From: an uncultured Clostridia bacterium | GTDB taxonomy: Bacteria > Bacillota > Clostridia > Peptostreptococcales > Anaerovoracaceae | Direction of reading: 5' to 3' | Assembly (NCBI GenBank): GCA_938009115.1 | Contig: CALLHZ010000044.1 | Location: forward strand, 1 to 6,379 | Length of the DNA stretch: 6,379 nucleotides | In this document: positions 1 through 5,995 of the stretch, one piece after another | Position numbering within the stretch: position 1 is the stretch's first letter | Layout of the letters: each line of letters begins with the position of its first letter | Position numbers and translations under genes: made by a program | The notes under the pieces: model-generated | The model's input: only the letters and a program-made list of their open reading frames with translations | Database searches by the model: none | What the model was told of the DNA's origin: nothing

Positions 1-795
1 GAAGAACTGGAGACCATGGCCCGCGCAGCGGCTGTAACAGCCGAAATGCTGCGTGACCTGGCCGCATTCATCAAGCCGGGTGTCTCCACAAAGGACATCG
101 ACGACTACGTGGAAGCTTATATCCTCCAGCAGGATATGCTTCCGGCATTCAAAGGGTACGGCGGTTTCCCCGCCTCGGCGTGCGTATCGGTGAACGAAGA
201 GATCGTTCACGGCATCCCTTCCGAAAAGAAGATCCTTCGGGAAGGCGATATCGTGAGCGTGGATCTGGGAACGATATACAAAGAATACTATTCGGACGCA
301 GCGCGTACCTATCCGGTAGGCCGCATCGACGCCCGGGCCCAGAAGCTGATCCAGACAGCAGAAGAGAGTTTTTTCAAAGGACTGGAATTCTGCAGGGCCG
401 GGTGCCGGCTGGGGGACGTGTCCCAGGCGATCCAGCAGCATGTGGAGGAAGCCGGGTTTTCGGTGATACGGGACTATGTGGGTCACGGGATCGGACGCAA
501 TCTGCACGAGGATCCTCAAATTCCAAACTACGGAAGGGCCGGCCGGGGGACAAAATTGGTTCCCGGGATGGTCCTGGCGATCGAACCCATGATCGCTGCA
601 GGTGATTTCGAAGTCGACGTGCTGGCCGACAACTGGACTGCCGTCACTGCGGACGGCTCGCTGGCCGCTCATTACGAAAACACTGTTGTGATCACTCAGG
701 ATGAACCCCTTCTGCTTACCTGCCTGGACCGGGATATCCCGGCAGCAGGGGCAGCTGATGCGACCGGACAAAGGAGGAACGCTGTTCATGTCTAA
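1..795 (+). CDS. map: Methionine aminopeptidase type I (5'-partial)
   Basis: This cytosolic metallo-exopeptidase removes the initiator Met from nascent proteins. The reading frame is open from base 1 (EELETM before the first ATG at 16), and those residues match the normal N-terminal helix of the family, so the ATG at 16 is internal and the true start lies a few codons upstream of the window. Numbering from that Met, the metal ligands are D83, D94, H157 (in GHGIG), E190 (in AIEPM) and E221 (in HYENT), with H65 in HGIP as the substrate-site histidine. Each lies at a constant offset of 14 from the E. coli enzyme (D97, D108, H171, E204, E235, H79), so the core has no indels. Beyond about residue 232 there is an Ala/Gly-rich tail of roughly 25 residues that is not typical of the family. 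The gene ends inside infA, overlapping it by 8 bp. The family call is very secure. Confidence 0.97.
   Translation, partial: EELETMARAAAVTAEMLRDLAAFIKPGVSTKDIDDYVEAYILQQDMLPAFKGYGGFPASACVSVNEEIVHGIPSEKKILREGDIVSVDLGTIYKEYYSDAARTYPVGRIDARAQKLIQTAEESFFKGLEFCRAGCRLGDVSQAIQQHVEEAGFSVIRDYVGHGIGRNLHEDPQIPNYGRAGRGTKLVPGMVLAIEPMIAAGDFEVDVLADNWTAVTADGSLAAHYENTVVITQDEPLLLTCLDRDIPAAGAADATGQRRNAVHV
771..777 (+). promoter_or_regulatory. Ribosome binding site that sets the infA start
   Basis: AAGGAGG lies inside the last codons of map, 10 bases before the ATG at 788. It selects that ATG rather than the earlier in-frame ATG at 701, which has no such site and would add 29 residues absent from IF-1. Confidence 0.85.
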
Positions 796-1006
796 AAAAG
801 ACAGCATAGAAGTATTCGGTACGGTGCTGGAAGCGCTGCCGAATGCCATGTTCAAAGTAAAGCTTGAAAACGATTACGTCGTACTGGCGCATATATCCGG
901 CAAAATGAGGATGCATTTTATCCGTATCCTTCCCGGTGACAGAGTCAGGATCGAACTCTCGCCCTACGACCTGTCAAGGGGCAGAATAACCTGGAGAGAC
1001 AAGTAG
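788..1006 (+). CDS. infA: Translation initiation factor IF-1
   Basis: IF-1 binds the A site of the 30S subunit during initiation and works with IF-2 and IF-3. The product is 72 aa, the usual length of the family, and is a single S1-like OB-fold. Visible hallmarks are GTVLEALPNAMFKV near residues 11-25, LAHISGKMRM in the middle, and the C-terminal run IRILPGDRV then SPYDLSRGRITWR. The start at 788 gives the expected N-terminus MSKKDSIEV; the frame is open farther upstream within map, but that part does not resemble IF-1. The gene overlaps the end of map by 8 bp and is followed by rpmJ after 24 bp. In many Firmicutes a small KOW-domain gene sits between map and infA; here it is absent. The assignment is very secure. 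Confidence 0.98.
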   Translation: MSKKDSIEVFGTVLEALPNAMFKVKLENDYVVLAHISGKMRMHFIRILPGDRVRIELSPYDLSRGRITWRDK

Positions 1007-1030
1007 TCCTACGATGGGAGGAGAAAAGAA

Positions 1031-1144
1031 ATGAAAGTAAGAGCTTCAGTGAAACCGATCTGCGAAAAGTGCAAGATCATCAAAAGAAACGGAAAAGTGA
1101 TGGTCATCTGCGAGAACCCCAAGCACAAGCAGACACAAGGTTAA
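1031..1144 (+). CDS. rpmJ: 50S ribosomal protein L36 (bL36), zinc-binding form
   Basis: This is a 37-aa ribosomal protein of the large subunit. The product starts MKVRASVKPICEKC and ends with a short KHKQTQG tail. It has the complete zinc ribbon: C11, C14, C27 and H32 (C-x2-C-x12-C-x4-H), so it is the C+ form rather than a zinc-free paralogue. The length is normal for the family. A GGGAGGAG ribosome binding site at 1016-1023 lies 7 bases before the ATG. It follows infA by 24 bp, as in most bacteria. It is followed by an unusually long 140-bp gap before rpsM. The product is very basic, as expected for an rRNA-binding protein. The identification is secure despite the small size, because the motif, length and position all agree. 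Confidence 0.97.
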   Translation: MKVRASVKPICEKCKIIKRNGKVMVICENPKHKQTQG

Positions 1145-1284
1145 CAGTGTTTGAATAGGCCATCGGGTGCGGCTGGTCCCCTCCGGCTACGGCAGGGACA
1201 ACCCGTGAGCCATTTCACCAAATTCCGGACGCTATGAACGCGACCGGCAGATAAGACAGCAACAGTAACATAGGAGGTAGAATT
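1145..1284 (+). promoter_or_regulatory. Structured spacer before rpsM, possible leader RNA
   Basis: This 140-bp gap is much longer than the other spacers in the operon and holds no convincing gene or promoter. Two hairpins can be drawn by eye. The first pairs GTCCC (1176-1180) with GGGAC (1195-1199), then, across a 2x2 internal loop, CCG (1183-1185) with CGG (1190-1192) around a GCTA loop. The second pairs CCGG (1225-1228) with CCGG (1244-1247), then, past an A/A mismatch, CGC (1230-1232) with GCG (1240-1242) around a 7-base loop. CGGGT (1164-1168) can also pair with ACCCG (1201-1205) and enclose the first hairpin, and GGCT (1171-1174) with AGCC (1208-1211) would cross it as a pseudoknot. The rpsM ribosome binding site at 1272-1278 is left outside these stems. 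In E. coli, S4 represses translation at a pseudoknot just before rpsM; a similar autoregulatory role here is only inference. Confidence 0.4.
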
Positions 1285-1662
1285 ATGGCTCGTATAGCCG
1301 GTGTCGATTTGCCCAGAGAAAAACGAGTAGAAATCGGACTCACCTACATCTACGGGATCGGAAGAGCGTCGGCGCTTGAGATTTTGAAAAAATCCGGCGT
1401 CAACCCCGATACCAGGGTGAAGGATCTTTCCGAGGACGAGGTCGGTTCGATCAGAAAGATCATCGAATCGGAATATGAAGTGGAAGGTGATCTCAGGAGA
1501 GATATTTCCATGAACATCAAACGTCTGATGGAGATCGGATGCTACAGAGGGATCAGACACAGAAAAGGACTGCCCGTTCGCGGACAGAACACAAAAAACA
1601 ACAGCCGTACCAGAAAAGGCCCGAAGAAGACCGTGGGCCGCAAAAAGAAAGCGACAAAATAA
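1285..1662 (+). CDS. rpsM: 30S ribosomal protein S13 (uS13)
   Basis: S13 sits in the head of the 30S subunit and contacts the P-site tRNA and the 50S subunit through its basic tail. The 125-aa product is of normal length. It begins MARIAGVDLPREKRVEIGLTYI, has the YGIG helix-hairpin-helix-type segment near residues 23-26, and then DLRRDI and the signature IGCYRGIRHRKGLPVRGQ near residues 83-100. The tail is Lys/Arg-rich (SRTRKGPKKT then GRKKKATK). After RGQ the sequence reads NTKNN where many bacteria have RTKTN. AGGAGGT at 1272-1278 is 6 bases before the ATG. The stop codon runs directly into the rpsK ribosome binding site. This is the first gene of the classical alpha-operon set, after a structured 140-bp spacer. 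The identification is secure. Confidence 0.98.
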   Translation: MARIAGVDLPREKRVEIGLTYIYGIGRASALEILKKSGVNPDTRVKDLSEDEVGSIRKIIESEYEVEGDLRRDISMNIKRLMEIGCYRGIRHRKGLPVRGQNTKNNSRTRKGPKKTVGRKKKATK

Positions 1663-1676
1663 GGAGGTAAGCTTTA

Positions 1677-2072
1677 ATGGCAACAGTAAAGAAAACTGTA
1701 CGCAAAAAGAGAAGAGAACGCAAGAACATTGAAAGCGGTCAGGCTCACATCCAGGCTTCCTTCAACAATACCCTTGTCACTCTCACCGATTTGAGCGGAA
1801 ATGCTCTGGCATGGTCCAGCGCGGGATCTCTGGGCTTCAAAGGCTCTAGAAAATCCACCCCCTTCGCAGCCCAGATGGCTGCCGAAGAAGCCGCCAAAGG
1901 CGCTATGGAACACGGACTCAAGACTGTAGAAGTCTATGTGAAGGGTCCCGGATCCGGCAGAGAAGCGGCGATCCGTGCGCTTCAGACCGCAGGGCTGAAC
2001 ATCACACTGATCAAAGATATCACTCCGATTCCTCACAACGGCTGCAGACCGCCGAAGAGAAGAAGAGTATAG
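1677..2072 (+). CDS. rpsK: 30S ribosomal protein S11 (uS11)
   Basis: S11 is part of the 30S platform near the E site and the mRNA exit region. The 131-aa product has the typical length. Hallmarks are AHIQASFNNTLVTLTD near residues 23-38, the FKGSRKSTPFAAQ segment, the GPGSGREAAIRAL signature near residues 90-102, and the C-terminal ITPIPHNGCRPPKRRRV. The Asn-Gly pair at 121-122 corresponds to the site known to form isoaspartate in E. coli S11. A strong AAGGAGGT at 1661-1668 overlaps the rpsM stop codon, with an ATG 8 bases after it; the gap to rpsM is 14 bp, which favours coupled translation. rpsD follows after 18 bp. Nothing unusual is seen, and the call is secure. Confidence 0.98.
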   Translation: MATVKKTVRKKRRERKNIESGQAHIQASFNNTLVTLTDLSGNALAWSSAGSLGFKGSRKSTPFAAQMAAEEAAKGAMEHGLKTVEVYVKGPGSGREAAIRALQTAGLNITLIKDITPIPHNGCRPPKRRRV

Positions 2073-2090
2073 GTAGGGAGGTACAGAAAT

Positions 2091-2711
2091 ATGGCAAGAT
2101 ATACGGGACCTTCCTGCAGACTTTGCAGAAGAGAAGGGCAGAAACTGTTCCTGAAAGGCGAACGCTGCTACAGCGGAAAATGCGCCCTGGAAAAGAGAAA
2201 TTACGCACCCGGCCAGCACGGCCAGGGCAGAAAAAAGATCTCCAACTACGGCCTTCAGCTTCGTGAGAAGCAAAAGGCCAAGAGGTTCTACGGACTTCAG
2301 GAGACCCAGTTCAAGAACTACTTTGTCAAAGCGGCCAGCAAGCGGGGCATCACCGGTGAAACACTGCTGGTCATGCTGGAGACTCGCCTGGATAACACGG
2401 TATTCCGCATGGGCTTTGCCTCTTCCAGAAAAGAAGCGCGGCAGCTGGTATGCCACGGGCATTTTACAGTGAACGGCAAGAAGGTCGACATTCCTTCCTA
2501 CGGCGTCAAGCCCGGCGACATCATCAAAGTGAAGGAAAAGAGCGTCTCTTCTCCCAAATTCAAAGAAATCAAAGAAATGACCATCAGCACACCCGCATGG
2601 TTGAGCATCGACACAGACAAGCTGGAAGGCAAGATCATTTCACTGCCTGACAGAAGCATGATCGACACTCCGGTGGAAGAGCAACTGATCGTCGAGCTGT
2701 ACTCGAAGTAA
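2091..2711 (+). CDS. rpsD: 30S ribosomal protein S4 (uS4), four-cysteine zinc form
   Basis: S4 is a primary 16S rRNA-binding protein that nucleates 30S assembly and lies at the mRNA entry site. The 206-aa product is of standard length. The N-terminal region carries C9, C12, C26 and C31, the four zinc ligands of the C+ form known from Thermus; many bacteria have lost them. The S4 RNA-binding domain spans about residues 98-160 (TRLDNTVFRMGF, SSRKEARQLVCHGHFTVNG, GVKPGDIIKV). The family C-terminus includes PAWLSID and PVEEQLIVELYSK. GGGAGGT at 2076-2082 is 8 bases before the ATG. In E. coli S4 is the autogenous repressor of this gene group; in Bacillus it regulates its own separate gene, so regulation here is open. 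A 57-bp gap precedes rpoA. Confidence 0.98.
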   Translation: MARYTGPSCRLCRREGQKLFLKGERCYSGKCALEKRNYAPGQHGQGRKKISNYGLQLREKQKAKRFYGLQETQFKNYFVKAASKRGITGETLLVMLETRLDNTVFRMGFASSRKEARQLVCHGHFTVNGKKVDIPSYGVKPGDIIKVKEKSVSSPKFKEIKEMTISTPAWLSIDTDKLEGKIISLPDRSMIDTPVEEQLIVELYSK

Positions 2712-2752
2712 TCAATCCCTGACCATGAGAATGTATCTGTTAAATCGATTGT

Positions 2753-2761
2753 AAAGGAGGG
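2753..2761 (+). promoter_or_regulatory. Ribosome binding site that sets a GTG start for rpoA
   Basis: AAAGGAGGG is 7 bases before the GTG at 2769. It supports GTG as the rpoA start, because no in-frame ATG near this position gives the family N-terminus. A TTG at 2765 is out of frame and runs into a stop. Confidence 0.8.
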
Positions 2762-2768
2762 ATTTTGA

Positions 2769-3716
2769 GTGATCGAAATTGAAAAGCCAACCATCGAATG
2801 CGTGTATTCGGAAGAAGATCCCAGCTACGGTAAGTTTATCGTAGAACCCCTCGAAAGAGGATATGGCACGACACTGGGCAACAGCCTGCGGAGGATCCTC
2901 CTCAACTCGCTGCCCGGCGCGGCCGTTACCTCCGTAAAAATTGATGGAATACTCCACGAGTTTTCCACCATCCCCGGCGTCAAGGAAGACGTTACGGAGA
3001 TCATACTGAATTTGAAGCATCTGGCCATCGCGCTCCATGGCGAAGACACAAAGCGCGCCCTGATCAATGCCCAGGGACCCATGGAAGTGACGGCCGCGGA
3101 CATCGTTGCAGACAGCGAGCTGGAAATTTATAACCCGGATCTGCACATCGCAACGCTGGAGGACAACGCCAGTCTGGTGATGGAACTCAATATTTCCACC
3201 GGCAGAGGGTATGTTCCGGCAGACCAGAACAAGAGCGAGAACACCCCTATCGCGGTGATTCCCATCGACAGTATTTATACGCCGGTCCAAAAGGTCAACT
3301 TTACGGTGGAAAACACCCGGGTAGGCCAGGTGACCGACTACGACAGGCTGATCCTTGAGATCTGGACCGACGGCAGCATTTCTCCCGAGGAGAGTGTGTC
3401 CATTGGCGCCAAGATCATGCAGGAGCATCTGAAGCTGTTCATCGACCTTACCGAAAGCATGCACTCCATGGAGATCATGGTGGAGAAGGAAGAGGATCAG
3501 AAGGAAAAAGCCCTGGAGATGAGCATCGAAGAACTGGAGCTGTCCGTGCGTTCGTTCAACTGCCTCAAGCGGGCTTCGATCAACACAGTCGAGGAACTGA
3601 CCCGCAAGACGGAAGACGACATGATGAAGGTCCGGAATCTCGGGAAGAAATCTCTGGACGAAGTGAAGCATAAACTGGAAGAACTGGGTCTCGGCTTAAA
3701 GCCGAGCGATGAATAG
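2769..3716 (+). CDS. rpoA: DNA-directed RNA polymerase subunit alpha
   Basis: The alpha dimer is the scaffold for assembly of beta and beta-prime, and its C-terminal domain binds UP elements and activators. The 315-aa product is complete. The N-terminal domain (about 1-230) includes PLERGYGTTLGNSLRRILL near residues 27-45, the dimerisation and assembly region, and KVNFTVENTRVGQ near 175-187. A Lys/Glu-rich linker around 238-250 precedes the C-terminal domain (about 252-312). There R261, N264, C265, G292 and K294 correspond to E. coli R265, N268, C269, G296 and K298, the DNA-contacting set, at a constant offset of 4. The start is GTG, giving MIEIEKP, with AAAGGAGGG 7 bases upstream. rpoA sits between rpsD and rplQ as in most bacteria. 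The call is secure. Confidence 0.98.
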   Translation: MIEIEKPTIECVYSEEDPSYGKFIVEPLERGYGTTLGNSLRRILLNSLPGAAVTSVKIDGILHEFSTIPGVKEDVTEIILNLKHLAIALHGEDTKRALINAQGPMEVTAADIVADSELEIYNPDLHIATLEDNASLVMELNISTGRGYVPADQNKSENTPIAVIPIDSIYTPVQKVNFTVENTRVGQVTDYDRLILEIWTDGSISPEESVSIGAKIMQEHLKLFIDLTESMHSMEIMVEKEEDQKEKALEMSIEELELSVRSFNCLKRASINTVEELTRKTEDDMMKVRNLGKKSLDEVKHKLEELGLGLKPSDE

Positions 3717-3736
3717 CACAAGAAGGAGGATTCGAA

Positions 3737-4078
3737 ATGCCCGGATATAGAAAACTGGGGGTCAAGACTGCCCACAGAAAATCCATGCTGAGAAATCTCG
3801 TAACGGATCTTTTACGTGAAGGCCGCATCCAGACTACCGAATGCAGAGCCAAGGAAACAAGAAGAGAAGCCGAAAAGATGATCACATTGGCAAAGCGCGG
3901 CGACCTGCACGCAAGACGTCAGGTCCTGGCCTATGTCGTGGACGAGGATGTCGTGACGAAGCTCTTTGACGAGATCGCGCCCCGCTACGAAGAACGCCAC
4001 GGTGGTTATACGAGAATTCTGAAGCTGGGCCCCCGCAAGGGCGACGCTGCAGAAGCAGTATTTCTGGAACTGGTGTAA
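3737..4078 (+). CDS. rplQ: 50S ribosomal protein L17 (bL17)
   Basis: L17 lies near the polypeptide exit tunnel of the large subunit. The 113-aa product has the short length usual for Firmicutes. Signatures are the N-terminal YRKLGVKTAHRKSMLRNLVT (residues 4-23), EGRIQTTECRAKETRREAEKM around 28-48, TLAKRGDLHARRQ near 50-62, and the C-terminal GGYTRILKLGPRKGDAAEA then FLELV. AAGGAGGA at 3723-3730 is 6 bases before the ATG, and the gap from rpoA is 20 bp. It is the last gene of the operon: a strong terminator begins about 20 bp after its stop. The identification is secure and nothing odd is seen. Confidence 0.98.
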   Translation: MPGYRKLGVKTAHRKSMLRNLVTDLLREGRIQTTECRAKETRREAEKMITLAKRGDLHARRQVLAYVVDEDVVTKLFDEIAPRYEERHGGYTRILKLGPRKGDAAEAVFLELV

Positions 4079-4099
4079 TACGCTGCAACAGGAAAAGCC

Positions 4100-4128
4100 A
4101 AAGCGGCCGGATGATCCGGCCGCTTTTT
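4100..4128 (+). terminator. Intrinsic terminator of the ribosomal operon
   Basis: An 11-bp perfect stem pairs 4100-4110 (AAAGCGGCCGG) with 4116-4126, around the loop ATGAT; the stem core is all G/C. The T-run 4124-4128 follows and is continued by an AT-rich stretch to about 4138. It lies just after rplQ and separates the ribosomal unit from the K+ uptake genes. Confidence 0.94.
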
Positions 4129-4166
4129 ATTTATATTTACACCATCTTAACGCCCGGGCCGAATTT

Positions 4167-4199
4167 TTGACAGCGCATTAATTCTTTTTGATGTATACC
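4167..4199 (+). promoter_or_regulatory. Probable sigma-A-type promoter of the K+ uptake operon
   Basis: A perfect -35 hexamer TTGACA lies at 4167-4172, downstream of the rplQ terminator and before the first gene of the next operon. The -10 is less clear: candidates are TGTATA at 4192-4197 (19-bp spacer) and TATACC at 4194-4199 (21-bp spacer), both poor in spacing or match. The position, the single good hexamer and the AT-rich spacer support a promoter here. The 8-bp palindrome GCCCGGGC at 4152-4159, just upstream, could be an operator half or chance. Confidence 0.45.
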
Positions 4200-4222
4200 C
4201 TTATAGGAGGCAGGGAATACTT

Positions 4223-4666
4223 ATGGAAGAACTTTTTATCATGGTTCCGCTGCTTGTGTTTATGGCAGTATTGTATCGTTGGATGTGCCATTTGGACGAG
4301 TACTGCGGGATCCATTCCGAACCTGAGCAGGATCCGGAATACCTATGGAAGGACGTGCTGCTTTTCGGCCCTGATCCGGCGCTCTATACGGCGCTGCGGG
4401 CCCGGCAGCTGGAATGCGATGTGGTGGAGTGTCCTGCGTTTCCTTTGCTTCGGATGTATCGGATCGTCGTTGCGGCATCGGAAAACGATCTGGACAATCT
4501 CCTGCTTTGCACGCTGGCAAAACAGCGGGATCCTTCCATGCGGACCGTAGCGCTGTGCAACGGCCCTGTCTACAGGGAAATCTTTGACCATCCTTCCGTG
4601 GACGGGACGGCTGCAGACCGGCTGGAGATCCCTGAAATACTGGCAGCCTGGGGGGTGCTTTCTTGA
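4223..4666 (+). CDS. Membrane-anchored, degenerate RCK/TrkA-N-like protein
   Basis: I do not recognise a named family for this 147-aa product. Residues 5-20 (FIMVPLLVFMAVLY core) form one hydrophobic segment; acidic residues before it and R19 after it suggest the C-terminal part is cytosolic. The rest reads like a shortened RCK (TrkA-N) Rossmann domain: a first strand VLLFG (45-49), a helix, a second strand CDVVE ending in acidic E69, the strand YRIVVAAS (79-86), the helix NDLDNLLLCTLAKQ (88-101), the strand RTVALC (107-112), VYREIF (116-121) and PEILAAWG (137-144). The glycine motif GxGxxG is replaced by GPDPAL (49-54), and about 25 residues covering the third strand and its GDxTD-type loop appear missing. 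Nucleotide binding therefore looks lost or altered. AGGAGG at 4205-4210 precedes the ATG by 12 bases. Its stop overlaps the ktrB start, so it is the first gene of the K+ uptake cassette. The coding call is firm; the domain reading is an alignment by eye. Confidence 0.8.
   Translation: MEELFIMVPLLVFMAVLYRWMCHLDEYCGIHSEPEQDPEYLWKDVLLFGPDPALYTALRARQLECDVVECPAFPLLRMYRIVVAASENDLDNLLLCTLAKQRDPSMRTVALCNGPVYREIFDHPSVDGTAADRLEIPEILAAWGVLS
4651..4657 (+). promoter_or_regulatory. Wobble-type ribosome binding site for the ktrB TTG start
   Basis: GGGGGTG lies 5 bases before the TTG at 4663, within the end of the upstream gene. It matches GGAGGTG except for one A-to-G change that can still form a G-U pair with the 16S tail. 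It supports the TTG as start; the nearby GTG at 4655 is out of frame. Confidence 0.55.
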
Positions 4667-5982
4667 AGGTTCGTTTAAAGTCGATACGGATCCTGCTGAT
4701 CGGGTTCGCATTGATCATATTTGTGGGCGGAACGCTGTTGTGGCTTCCGTTCTCCAATCATGACGGGATTTCGTTTTCGGACGCGATTTTTACGGCCACT
4801 TCTGCCGCCTGTGTTACAGGACTGGTGGTCTATGACACGTACTCTCAATTTACGTTCTTTGGACAGGCCGTGATATTGGTGCTGATCCAGGTAGGCGGAC
4901 TGGGCTTTATGATGATCGGCGTGCTGTTTTTCCTTTTCATGGGGCGGCGTATCGGGCTGCGTCAGCGGGCGCTGCTCATGGAGAGCACCGGGATCTGGAA
5001 AGTCGGCGGAATCGTTCGGATCACGCGCCGCGTCCTGATCATGACGGGTATCATCGAGTTGAGCGGCGCCTTGCTGCTGGCCATCCGGTTTTGTCCTCAG
5101 ATGGGCTTTGCTCAGGGCATGTGGCATGCCTTGTTTCATTCGGTGTCCGCTTTCTGCAATGCCGGTTTCGATCTGATGGGCCTGTTGGAGCCGGGCAGCT
5201 CCTTGATACATTTTCAGGGAGATTTGCTGGTAAACATCACGATATCATTGCTGATCATCGTCGGCGGCCTGGGCTTTTTCCTCTGGAACGATCTTTTTGA
5301 AAAGAAACTGGCCTTTACGGAATACCAGCTCCATACGAAAATCGTGCTCACAACGACCGGCATCCTGCTGGTGATCGGGACCCTGGGATTTTTTCTTCTC
5401 GAGAAAAATACGGCAATGACAGGGATGTCGGTATCGGAACGGTTGCTGGCCTCATTCTTTCAATCTGTCACGCCGAGGACCGCGGGGTTCAACACAGTGG
5501 AGGTGGCCAGGCTGAGTGAAGGCGGAACGCTGCTCACCATGCTGCTCATGCTGATAGGCGCCGGGTCCGGATCTACGGCAGGCGGCATCAAGGTTACTAC
5601 GCTGGCGGTGCTCTCACTTTCTGTCATGTCCTACTCCCTGGGACACGAAGATTTGAATATATTCGGGCGAAGACTGGAAGGCGAGGCGTTGAAGCGTGCA
5701 TGCTCGAATACAACGCTTTATATCGGATTGCTGCTGGCCGGCGGGTTCGTTCTGAGCCTGCAGGGCTTCGACTTGACGGACTCCATGTTCGAGGCGATCT
5801 CAGCCATTGGCACGGTGGGCCTCAGCCGCGGCATCACGCCGGAACTCCCGTTGCTGTCCAAAATGGTCATTGCGTTTCTCATGTACAGCGGCAGGATCGG
5901 AAGCCTCTCGGTAGCCATGGCCATGGTGAATCCTGAGCATAGCCCCATCAAGAATCCTGCGGAAAAAATTATTATCGGATAA
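4663..5982 (+). CDS. ktrB: K+ uptake channel subunit, KtrB/TrkH family
   Basis: This integral membrane protein forms the ion-conducting dimer of a Ktr/Trk system for K+ uptake; it is gated by an RCK ring such as the one encoded next. The 439-aa length fits KtrB better than the longer TrkH. It has four repeats of membrane helix, pore loop, membrane helix. Filter glycines are present in all four loops: G53 (TSAACVTGL), G168 (SAFCNAGF), G275 (TPRTAGFNT) and G386 (AIGTVGLS). The Gly/Ser-rich segment AGSGSTAGGIK at 300-310 matches the gating loop in the third repeat, and GRIG at 410-413 carries the conserved Arg of the last helix. The start is TTG, overlapping the previous stop as TTGA; it gives MKVRLKSIRILLIG, a normal basic N-terminus before the first helix. 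ktrA follows after 13 bp. The family is certain; the KtrB versus TrkH label and whether Na+ drives it are not settled. Confidence 0.93.
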   Translation: MKVRLKSIRILLIGFALIIFVGGTLLWLPFSNHDGISFSDAIFTATSAACVTGLVVYDTYSQFTFFGQAVILVLIQVGGLGFMMIGVLFFLFMGRRIGLRQRALLMESTGIWKVGGIVRITRRVLIMTGIIELSGALLLAIRFCPQMGFAQGMWHALFHSVSAFCNAGFDLMGLLEPGSSLIHFQGDLLVNITISLLIIVGGLGFFLWNDLFEKKLAFTEYQLHTKIVLTTTGILLVIGTLGFFLLEKNTAMTGMSVSERLLASFFQSVTPRTAGFNTVEVARLSEGGTLLTMLLMLIGAGSGSTAGGIKVTTLAVLSLSVMSYSLGHEDLNIFGRRLEGEALKRACSNTTLYIGLLLAGGFVLSLQGFDLTDSMFEAISAIGTVGLSRGITPELPLLSKMVIAFLMYSGRIGSLSVAMAMVNPEHSPIKNPAEKIIIG

Positions 5983-5995
5983 GAAGGAGATTCAA

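Noticed and set aside
180..605. 141-aa Arg/Gly-rich + frame inside map
   Set aside because: It is out of frame with a fully conserved map and has the low-complexity composition of a shifted frame.
1176..1199. Terminator or attenuator reading of the first spacer hairpin
   Set aside because: No T-run follows the stem, so intrinsic termination is unlikely.
1141..1683. 180-aa open frame on the - strand across the rpmJ-rpsM spacer and rpsM
   Set aside because: It would give the 140-bp spacer a coding role, but most of it is antisense to rpsM and its product shows no family features.
1674..2462. 262-aa open frame on the - strand opposite rpsK and rpsD
   Set aside because: It covers two conserved genes on the + strand and the product looks like a shadow translation with no family features.
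2712..2768. Internal promoter in the rpsD-rpoA gap
   Set aside because: CTGACC at 2719-2724 has no acceptable -10 at 16-18 bp. AATCGATT at 2743-2750 is a short palindrome only.
2712..3671. 319-aa open frame on the - strand opposite rpoA
   Set aside because: It is antisense to a complete, conserved rpoA, has no recognisable domain, and such long reverse frames follow from the codon pattern of the real gene.
4188..4550. 120-aa + frame overlapping the start of the 4223 gene
   Set aside because: No ribosome binding site precedes it. The 4223 frame has AGGAGG upstream and couples to ktrB, and its product has a coherent membrane segment and domain.
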